A DNA stretch of 47,218 nt from Fulvivirga kasyanovii (GTDB taxonomy: Bacteria > Bacteroidota > Bacteroidia > Cytophagales > Cyclobacteriaceae). Location: positions 1 through 47,218 of the forward strand of contig NZ_SMLW01000669.1 of assembly GCF_009711405.1 (NCBI RefSeq). Reading direction: 5' to 3'. Each line of letters starts with the position of its first letter. Within the stretch, counting starts at the first letter, position 1. The notes below the pieces were generated by a model that was given only the letters and a program-made list of their open reading frames with translations, did no database searches and was not told the origin of the DNA. Made by a program: the position numbers and the translations under genes. Positions 41,175 to 47,218 of this stretch are shown here, piece after piece.

Positions 41175-41390
41175 TTAATAATCTATGATGATTTCCGAAA
41201 TTCCGTTCAGTGCTACAACCTGTTTGGTCAGTCTCATGTTTTTAACTTCCAGACTGTCGCCCTGCAGGTTGAGAAGTGTTGCCATGAGGACACTCCCGTT
41301 TCCAAGCACAATATTAGCTTTTTTACCTGAAATTTCTGGCCACTTTTGAGGTATGTTATGAGTGGAAATCCTTAACTGACGTTTAGCCAC
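41175..41390 (-). CDS. 71-residue small beta-strand-rich protein of unknown function
   Basis: Starts with GTG at 41390, two bases after the porD-like gene stop and seven bases before recN. The sequence is strand-rich: KANIVLGNGSVLMATLLNLQ, then GDSLEVKNMRLTKQVVALNG and ISEIIIDY, resembling a small Sm-like barrel. It has no signal peptide or membrane helix. Tight spacing on both sides in an otherwise conserved cluster argues that it is a real gene. Role unknown; an RNA-binding fold is only a guess. Confidence 0.65.
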   Translation of the reverse strand: MAKRQLRISTHNIPQKWPEISGKKANIVLGNGSVLMATLLNLQGDSLEVKNMRLTKQVVALNGISEIIIDY

Positions 41391-41392
41391 GA

Positions 41393-42286
41393 TTATTTAA
41401 TTATTTTTTCGTAATCACTTCTTTTCGAAGGGTCGATGGTGGAAAGAATGTCAAAAGCTTCCCTTCTTACCTGGATGTTGCCCTCGGAAAATATGTTGAT
41501 CAGTTCGTCCGATTTGGCATCCAGAAAACTAATAATTAGTATTGAGCTGGGGTATATATCCCTGATCTTTTTAATGCTTTTCAATACCTCCAGTATTTGC
41601 TGACGGCTCTTGTCCCTATCCTGTTCATACGTATCCAAAGCCAGCCTGTGGTATTTGTAAAGCCCTTTGCGTATATCGTGCATCTGCTGGTTAGTCAGGT
41701 TCTCGATCAGCCAGTAGCGGTTTCGTGTGCTTCCAAGAGCGTTCCATCCCGGACGGTTGGCCTGCTGGGCATTGTTTACTATGGTAAGGGCCTTCTGAAA
41801 ATAAGGAGACCCGCCCATTTCGCTGAATGAATCATAGTCCATACCCAGGATCAGGTAAGCATAAAATGCCAGCATAGAAGTCAGGTTCGAATTAAAAGTG
41901 TTGATGTTGAAATTCAACGGCTGCGATTCCACATATTCAAACTGCCAATCACGGTCAGCGAAATTAATCATGATCGACTCGTAGTTGGAGTTATACACTG
42001 GTCTTGCAGACTGTACCTGCACGGTGGCTTCGTAGTTGCCAATGCTTTTCGGGTCTTGCAGGGTTATGATCAGGTTGCATTTGATCCTTTCAAAACTTTC
42101 AAACTGGTCATCAGTCCATTGTTGATTGTTCAGGAACTGTGAGAAGGCATTTTCCATATCTTCAAATACCCTCCTGTCGGAAGATTGCACCTGGTCAGCA
42201 TTGATGGTTACCCGGCAGTTGAGCTCCTGGGCCTTCACGGAAAGAAGTGGTAATAGGAATAGTACGGCAAAGGTTAACTTACGCAT
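41393..42286 (-). CDS. porD: DUF4835 family protein (PorD-like, type IX secretion associated)
   Basis: 297 residues with a signal peptide (MRKLTFAVLFLLPLLSVKAQ). The mature protein begins ELNCRVTINADQVQSSDRRV and continues with LNNQQWTDDQFESFERIKCN, PLNFNINTFNSNLTSMLAFY and AYLILGMDYDSFSEMGGSPY, all typical of the DUF4835 family. In Bacteroidota the family has been linked to the type IX secretion system as PorD, and this gene stands next to coaBC and recN as elsewhere. The symbol is given on family grounds, not by direct test. It overlaps coaBC by eight bases. Confidence 0.85.
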   Translation of the reverse strand: MRKLTFAVLFLLPLLSVKAQELNCRVTINADQVQSSDRRVFEDMENAFSQFLNNQQWTDDQFESFERIKCNLIITLQDPKSIGNYEATVQVQSARPVYNSNYESIMINFADRDWQFEYVESQPLNFNINTFNSNLTSMLAFYAYLILGMDYDSFSEMGGSPYFQKALTIVNNAQQANRPGWNALGSTRNRYWLIENLTNQQMHDIRKGLYKYHRLALDTYEQDRDKSRQQILEVLKSIKKIRDIYPSSILIISFLDAKSDELINIFSEGNIQVRREAFDILSTIDPSKRSDYEKIIK

Positions 42287-43481
42287 GAATTACCTCTATG
42301 ATTGTGTTAATAATGTCTTTAGCTACATCTGTCTTACTTTTTAACTCGAAATTGCGGACATTATTTTGTTTGTCAATAATAGATATTTTGTTGGTATCAT
42401 GCCCAAACCCGGCACCTTTATCATTGAGTGAGTTTAACACTATAAGGTCAAAGTTTTTTGACTTTATCTTGTTTTGGGCATTGTCCAGCTCATTTTCCGT
42501 TTCCAAAGCAAAACCTACGGTAAACTGCCCATTTTTTTTCAATTTTCCCAGCGAAGCAGCTATGTCTTGCGTCTTAACCAACTCCAAAGTAAGGGAGTTC
42601 GTCTTTTTCTTGATCTTTTGATCGGCGGTATGGGCAGGCTTGTAGTCGGCAACTGCAGCAGAGAGTATGGCAATGTCGGCGTCAGGGAAGTATTGCATGC
42701 ATGCATCGTACATTTCCAGGGCTGATGTGACTTTAACCAATTCTATATTTTCATGGTCAACAGACTGCTGGGAAGGGCCACTGACCAAGGTCACCTGAGC
42801 GCCATTTAGCGCCATATGATGAGCGAGAGCATAACCCATTTTGCCACTGGAGTGGTTGCCAATAAACCTGACAGGATCAATGGCTTCATAAGTAGGGCCT
42901 GCTGTAATGAGGACTTTTTTACCGGTCAGTGCTTTTTTTTTATCGAAGAAGCTTTTTACCTCTTGAAGTATTTCCTCCGGTTCTGCCATACGCCCCTGGC
43001 CAACAAGGCCACTGGCCAATTCGCCGTGAGTAGCGTCTATTATGCTGTTACCATAATCTTTAAGCAGTGACAGGTTCCGCTGTGTAGACGGATGCATGTA
43101 CATGTCCAGGTCCATAGCCGGGGCTATATAAACCGGGCATCGTGCTGAAAGATAGGTGGCCAGTAGTAAATTGTCGCAGAGGCCATTAGCCATTTTGGCT
43201 AAGGTATTTGCGCTTGCGGGCGCTATTACCATCAGGTCAGCCCAAAGGCCCAGATCGACATGGTTGTTCCATTGACTGGTATCATCTTTAACAAATCTGG
43301 AATATACCGGATTCCTTGAGAGAGTGGATAATGTAAGCGGGGTTATAAAGTCAGATGCAGAGGCAGTCATGATGACCTTTACCTCTGCACCTTCTTTTAC
43401 CAGTAATCTTACCAGAAGAGCGGATTTATAAGCAGCAATGCTACCACATACTCCTAATATAATTTTCTTTCCCTGGAGCAT
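42279..43481 (-). CDS. coaBC: bifunctional phosphopantothenoylcysteine decarboxylase / synthase
   Basis: Joins cysteine to 4'-phosphopantothenate and then decarboxylates the product, two steps of CoA synthesis. The N-terminal flavin domain (CoaC) has GVCGSIAAYKSALLVRLL, NNHVDLGLWADLMVIAPASA (active-site His) and PAMDLDMYMHPS. The CoaB domain starts at KKVLITAGPTYEAIDPVRFI and continues GNHSSGKMGYALA. The 400 residues are standard for the fused enzyme. It stands between rpoZ (11-base gap) and porD-like (8-base overlap). Confidence 0.97.
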   Translation of the reverse strand: MLQGKKIILGVCGSIAAYKSALLVRLLVKEGAEVKVIMTASASDFITPLTLSTLSRNPVYSRFVKDDTSQWNNHVDLGLWADLMVIAPASANTLAKMANGLCDNLLLATYLSARCPVYIAPAMDLDMYMHPSTQRNLSLLKDYGNSIIDATHGELASGLVGQGRMAEPEEILQEVKSFFDKKKALTGKKVLITAGPTYEAIDPVRFIGNHSSGKMGYALAHHMALNGAQVTLVSGPSQQSVDHENIELVKVTSALEMYDACMQYFPDADIAILSAAVADYKPAHTADQKIKKKTNSLTLELVKTQDIAASLGKLKKNGQFTVGFALETENELDNAQNKIKSKNFDLIVLNSLNDKGAGFGHDTNKISIIDKQNNVRNFELKSKTDVAKDIINTIIEVIHA

Positions 43482-43492
43482 GCCGAAGCAGA

Positions 43493-43816
43493 TTAAAGTT
43501 GCAAGCCGCCTTCTTCGTCTTCTCTACGTCTGAACAGAACTTTACCCTCAGCGAACTCTTCAATAGCTACATTGGTCGCTTTTGGCATTCTCTCATAAAA
43601 TTTAGAGATCTCTATCTGCTCTCTGTTTTCAAAAATCTCTTCAAGGTTGTCTACAGTAGACGCAAACTCGGCTAATTTAGAGTTTAACTCTTCCTTAACG
43701 TTTACTGCTATTTGTCTTGCTCTTTTTGAAATGATTGCTACACTTTCATACACGTTTCCGGTTGGAGCCGAAAGCTTGTCCATATCTCTTGTAACAATAG
43801 ATGCTTGAATAGCCAT
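43493..43816 (-). CDS. rpoZ: DNA-directed RNA polymerase omega subunit
   Basis: 107 residues resembling the Bacteroidota form of omega (RpoZ), which helps fold and stabilise the beta' subunit. The conserved middle is GNVYESVAIISKRARQIAVN, followed by VKEELNSKLAEFASTVDNLE and a charged tail. Position between bamD and coaBC is the usual one in this phylum. It is 22 bases after bamD and co-transcribed with it. Confidence 0.88.
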   Translation of the reverse strand: MAIQASIVTRDMDKLSAPTGNVYESVAIISKRARQIAVNVKEELNSKLAEFASTVDNLEEIFENREQIEISKFYERMPKATNVAIEEFAEGKVLFRRREDEEGGLQL

Positions 43817-43838
43817 AGTTATATTTATTAAAGTTATT

Positions 43839-44651
43839 TTATCTTTTAGCCAACTCTGTTACTTTTTCCTGGCTGGCATTATATTTTTTTTCTGCCTCAC
43901 GAAGGTATTCACTATCCGGGTACGCGTCTATAAATTCCAGATAGTATTCGTTGGCCTGACGGTACCTTTCCAGTTGTTTGGAAAGTATACTCTTGGTTGC
44001 AAGGTCGTACTGCGCCATAAATTTCAAAAATGCTATCTCCTCATTGAACTCTGAGTCAGGGAAATCATTTTTAAAAGTTTCAAAAGCTACAACTGCAGCT
44101 TTATGACGTTCTAACTTATAATATTGTTTAGCGTTTTCGTAACCTTTTCGTTCCAGTTTTTCCTGTATTTCATCAATTACCTTCGAAGCGTCTTCCCTGA
44201 ACTTGCTGTTTGGGTATTTGTTCAGGAAGCTTTGCATGGCTATCACCGCTTCTATGCTGCTGGTCTGGTCCAGGTTGTATGCCGGTGAATTGGCATAGAG
44301 CGAGTAAGCATGCATGAACTGGGCCTCTTGTGCAAATTCACTTCGGGCATAAGTCTGATAGAATACTTTGAAATGATGTGCAGCCAGCAAATAGAACTTC
44401 TCGTGATACTGGGTATAGGCAAAATAGAACTGGACTTTTTCACCTTCGGGCAGTCCTCTTACGATGGGCAATATCTGCTCGAAAAGTGCCCCAGCCCTGT
44501 AATAGTCCTTGTTTTCATAATAGTTTAAGGCTGCGTCGTACTTTACACGCCAGTCTTCACTTTTTTCTATTTTTCTGAACTTGCTGCAAGACGCCAGAGA
44601 AAAGATAAGAAAAGCAGCCAAAAAATGCTTAAAAAATACCCGTTTCAACAT
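43839..44651 (-). CDS. bamD: outer membrane protein assembly factor BamD
   Basis: 270-residue lipoprotein of the BAM complex. The signal MLKRVFFKHFLAAFLIFSLA ends in the lipobox LASC (Cys22). Five TPR-like helix pairs follow: KYDAALNYYENKDYYRAGAL, FEQILPIVRG, FYLLAAHHFKVFYQTYARSE, SSIEAVIAMQSFLNKYPNSK and RQANEYYLEFIDAYPDSEYL. It is the first gene of the block and has a matching promoter at 44659-44689 whose start point nearly coincides with the ATG. Confidence 0.93.
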   Translation of the reverse strand: MLKRVFFKHFLAAFLIFSLASCSKFRKIEKSEDWRVKYDAALNYYENKDYYRAGALFEQILPIVRGLPEGEKVQFYFAYTQYHEKFYLLAAHHFKVFYQTYARSEFAQEAQFMHAYSLYANSPAYNLDQTSSIEAVIAMQSFLNKYPNSKFREDASKVIDEIQEKLERKGYENAKQYYKLERHKAAVVAFETFKNDFPDSEFNEEIAFLKFMAQYDLATKSILSKQLERYRQANEYYLEFIDAYPDSEYLREAEKKYNASQEKVTELAKR

Positions 44652-44658
44652 AAGGGTG

Positions 44659-44689
44659 CAAATATAGGTTAGTAATTGTTAATAAGCAA
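44659..44689 (-). promoter_or_regulatory. Bacteroidota-type promoter of the bamD-recN block
   Basis: On the minus strand, TTG (44687-44689) and TATATTTG (44659-44666) with a 20-base spacer match the -33/-7 consensus. The predicted start of transcription, about 5-7 bases past the -7 box, falls at or next to the bamD ATG at 44651, so the mRNA may be almost leaderless. Confidence 0.75.
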
Positions 44690-44759
44690 TAAAATGATAT
44701 TGCCGGGAAATCAGGGTATATAACGTAAGATTTTTAAAGGTAGTTTTAATACGGCAGGT

Positions 44760-45470
44760 TTATTTTCTGATAACAAGCTTTCGGGTCATAACCCCGTCGT
44801 TATCAATGTACAAGGTGTAAAAATATACTCCCGGGTTAAGGTCTTCTGTGTTGATTTTTAGCTTGGTTTCCAGGTATGCCAGTTCATACTCCCCGATAAT
44901 GCTTCCGAGTACATTATGGATAACTATTTTGGCATGGGTGTCTTCATGCAGGAGGTTATAATCAATGATGGCGAAATCTACCACCGGGTTGGGGTAAACA
45001 TCATTGATATGAACTTCATCGGTACTGAAAATTGCTTTTTTACTGTTCAGGTCTTCTACAGTGTAGGTCACCTCGTACTCTACGGCATCAGAGGGATTGT
45101 CACGGTCATAAATTAAATATTTTACCGTACTAAAGCCCGCCACAAGACCGGTTTCCAATACGGTTTTAAATTTTGTAGAAGTTTCTCCGGGTTCCAGTTT
45201 TTGGGAGATAGGCATCTGGCTTACTTCGGCATCATAACATTCGCCACCCCAGCAGAAGTAGCTGGTTTGGCTGGTACCGATAACCTGCTCAACCCTTTTT
45301 ACAACAATTTGAATAGGTCGGCCGGTGTTGTTCTTTATTTTGACGGGAGCTTTAATTACATCTCCGATACTGCCTTTTAATGTGCCTGATTGACCAACGA
45401 TCTCAAAATTCTGTGCATGCGCAGAGCACATGAGCACAAAACTTAATATCATTGGTAGGAATATTTTCAT
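44760..45470 (-). CDS. secreted protein with type IX secretion sorting domain
   Basis: 236 residues. Residues 1-19 (MKIFLPMILSFVLMCSAHA) are a signal peptide. A beta-rich domain follows (GSIGDVIKAPVKIKNNTGRP, then WGGECYDAEVSQMPISQKLE). The last 80 residues are a classic T9SS type A sorting domain: VYPNPVVDFAIIDYN, IVIHNVLGSIIGEYEL, and the closing GVYFYTLYIDNDGVMTRKLVI. The protein is therefore exported through the outer membrane and probably attached to the cell surface or released. The N-terminal function is not recognised. Confidence 0.88.
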   Translation of the reverse strand: MKIFLPMILSFVLMCSAHAQNFEIVGQSGTLKGSIGDVIKAPVKIKNNTGRPIQIVVKRVEQVIGTSQTSYFCWGGECYDAEVSQMPISQKLEPGETSTKFKTVLETGLVAGFSTVKYLIYDRDNPSDAVEYEVTYTVEDLNSKKAIFSTDEVHINDVYPNPVVDFAIIDYNLLHEDTHAKIVIHNVLGSIIGEYELAYLETKLKINTEDLNPGVYFYTLYIDNDGVMTRKLVIRK

Positions 45471-45593
45471 ATTAACACATAATAATTTTTATAGCAATTC
45501 GTTGTGGCCGTGTAATTACTTAAGATACGTAAAAATATTTATAATAGATACGAAACTTTACGTTTTTGGTAACCTTTTTATCCCCTCCGGCCT

Positions 45594-47210
45594 TTATTCG
45601 TTTTCTTTCTCGGACACCTTTAAAACTCCGGGTTTCCCGGATATTTGCATAGGAGCTTTTTCAATCGTTTGTTGTTTCGTTTTTTGCTGCGCGAGTATGG
45701 TGCTTTCCAACATTTCTTTTTTTACGGGCTTCTCCTCTTCACGCCAGTTAAAGTCCTTAAGCTTTTTTTGTGGCTCCTTTATTTCGTGGGGTGGTATGAA
45801 GGATGCATCAGGTTTAATGTAGAATGAAATGTTATCAGCCTTGTTTTCTTTAAACTTGATGAGCATGGAGCTGCAGATAATTTTATTGAGTCCTACAAGG
45901 TACGACTCGGTTTCGTCGAGCGCATAAAAAAGGCTTTCCCCATTACCATTGACATCTACCTTATGGATGTTGCCCTTGTTAAAATGGGCCACCATGGTCC
46001 GCCCCTTGATCTGGTTAAAATTGCTGATGCTGTCTTTGGAGATAACGAACGAATTTACCGACATATTGAGCTTGTCGATGGTATTATTGGCAATCTGGAC
46101 ATTGATAGAGTCAGCAGTCATTTGGTTTCCGGCTGACCAAAGCACCGGATCATCATAAAAGTAGATAATGGAGTCGGCAGTAACGTAAGCCAGGGAATCA
46201 GCACGACCCTGAAGATCTGATTTAAAGATCTTTACATTGTTGTAGGCCAGCAATCTCTTTTTGGCAGGGTCATCACTTTCAATAGCCACCAGTGTGTCTG
46301 CTGTCAGATACATAGTGTCCTGCTCCATGATCTTTTTCATAAGTGCCCGCCCAAAAACCTTGGCTATGCCTTTGTCTTTTTGATAAAAGCTCCGGTCACC
46401 CGTTATGATCACGTCCTGCTCTTTAGAGATCATCTCCACATGGCCTATTGCCCTGTAGTATTTCTTAAGATCATCGAGGAACAGGTTGTCCCCTTCGAGA
46501 ATGTAAGACCGGGTTTCAATTTGGCCGATATTCAGGTCAGATTTTTTGATTTTGGTATCATACTGGCCTTCTTCATAGTTAAATATGTTGCCTTCTACAT
46601 CGGTGAGCTCCGTGGGTGCCCGGAAATATACAATGTTGGTCTTGGTATTGTATTGAAGTGTATCTGATCTTAAAGTGTATTCCGGGTTTTTTCCTACTAC
46701 ATCCGATTTGAAAGAGGCCATGTTGTTATTGACCTGGTAGTACCCTTTTTTACTGGTGAGTACGTTGGTGCTGTCTACCAGTTTTCCACCGTTATAGTAC
46801 CGTGCCTCCTGCTGGTTTCTGTAATAGTCCAGGAAATCGGTATATAAAGTAACCCGGCCTTTTTTTACAAAAACTACATTTTCCCGCAGCTTGGCCTCTT
46901 TTTTATCCCCTTCGTAGATCAGCTTTTTTGCCGTGATCACTACAGAGTCTCCCTCCGTAATTTTCACATGACCAAACGCTTCCATGTAGTTTCGTTTACT
47001 ATAAAAGTGCACGGAATCACTATATATGGTAGTCTCATTTTGTTCGAAGATCACATCCCCAACGAACCGGTCGAAGCGCTCACCTTCTTTATTGATGCCA
47101 CCAAAAAGTTTATCCGCCTGTTTCATTTTGACCTTCTTTTGTGCAAAGCCGGCGCTTCCGCAAAGTATGGCCAATCCTATAACAAGTGCTATTTTAAGTA
47201 TTATTCTCAT
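45594..47210 (-). CDS. OstA/LptA-like organic solvent tolerance protein
   Basis: 538 residues with a signal peptide (MRIILKIALVIGLAILCGSA). The body is a run of LptA/OstA-type beta-jellyroll repeats: ADKLFGGINKEGERFDRFVG, YSDSVHFYSKRNYMEAFGHV, YTDFLDYYRNQQEARYYNGG and LTADTLVAIESDDPAKKRLL. The shape fits a periplasmic lipopolysaccharide or lipid transport protein like LptA, in a longer form found in Bacteroidota. The C-terminal 80 residues are charged and low in complexity. It begins only eight bases from the window edge, so its upstream neighbours are not seen. Confidence 0.88.
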   Translation of the reverse strand: MRIILKIALVIGLAILCGSAGFAQKKVKMKQADKLFGGINKEGERFDRFVGDVIFEQNETTIYSDSVHFYSKRNYMEAFGHVKITEGDSVVITAKKLIYEGDKKEAKLRENVVFVKKGRVTLYTDFLDYYRNQQEARYYNGGKLVDSTNVLTSKKGYYQVNNNMASFKSDVVGKNPEYTLRSDTLQYNTKTNIVYFRAPTELTDVEGNIFNYEEGQYDTKIKKSDLNIGQIETRSYILEGDNLFLDDLKKYYRAIGHVEMISKEQDVIITGDRSFYQKDKGIAKVFGRALMKKIMEQDTMYLTADTLVAIESDDPAKKRLLAYNNVKIFKSDLQGRADSLAYVTADSIIYFYDDPVLWSAGNQMTADSINVQIANNTIDKLNMSVNSFVISKDSISNFNQIKGRTMVAHFNKGNIHKVDVNGNGESLFYALDETESYLVGLNKIICSSMLIKFKENKADNISFYIKPDASFIPPHEIKEPQKKLKDFNWREEEKPVKKEMLESTILAQQKTKQQTIEKAPMQISGKPGVLKVSEKENE

Positions 47211-47218
47211 TTAGTTAT

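Noticed and set aside
1-47218. tRNA, rRNA, CRISPR, transposase or integrase
   Set aside because: Looked for cloverleaf tails, regular spaced repeats and recombinase motifs and saw none; a full covariance-model search would be decisive.

Overview
The window is a chromosomal segment of a Bacteroidota bacterium, most likely a gliding or marine member of the Cytophagales (Fulvivirga/Marivirga-like). The assignment rests on several things: a type IX secretion C-terminal sorting domain (44760-45470); the gene order bamD-rpoZ-coaBC-porD-recN, which is typical of this phylum; an OstA/LptA-like protein; ECF sigma/anti-sigma pairs; and two promoters of the Bacteroidota type (TTG, about 20 bases, then TAnnTTTG) upstream of ahcY and bamD. 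No rRNA, tRNA, CRISPR array, transposase, integrase or phage structural gene was recognised. The order below genus-to-order level is inference.

Layout. 1-8456 holds a truncated phosphopantetheinyl transferase, a WD40-divIVA-folB cluster, an A-type Fe-S carrier-like protein, a probable pseudokinase, a small HTH protein, an ECF sigma/anti-sigma pair, and a forward run of membrane protein, YkvA-like protein, SDR, dtd and MazG-like pyrophosphohydrolase. 8477-15156 is on the minus strand: comB, gcvT, a 1009-residue membrane/TPR protein in an operon with gatC and plsC, and a hotdog thioesterase. 15403-22448 is on the plus strand: a dCache-HAMP-GAF-PAS sensor with no output domain, then a tight DPP IV-like / Asp-box repeat / M24 aminopeptidase operon suited to proline-rich peptide breakdown.

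22449-28315 is the most accessory-looking stretch. It has a secreted EF-hand protein, a SET-domain protein, a 53-residue lipoprotein followed by a TPR lipoprotein with a C-terminal membrane helix, and a divergent XRE regulator/coiled-coil gene pair with two similarly built inverted repeats. It also has long non-coding gaps carrying structured repeats. 28316-30576 encodes a cytosolic trypsin-like protease with a zinc ribbon, paired with a partner that appears to share its C-terminal domain. This is the best candidate here for an uncharacterised system.

30719-38837 contains NhaD, ahcY, a second ECF sigma/anti-sigma pair, a small membrane protein, a DASS transporter and a cyanophycinase-like lipoprotein. 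The 34761-35654 gap carries a second copy of the structured repeat found near 26400; in both copies a long hairpin is preserved although the sequence differs. 38902-47210 is a minus-strand block of core genes (membrane protein, recN, a 71-residue protein, porD-like, coaBC, rpoZ, bamD), then a T9SS cargo protein and an OstA-like protein.

All calls come from reading the sequence and its translations. No database search, structure prediction or RNA folding was run.
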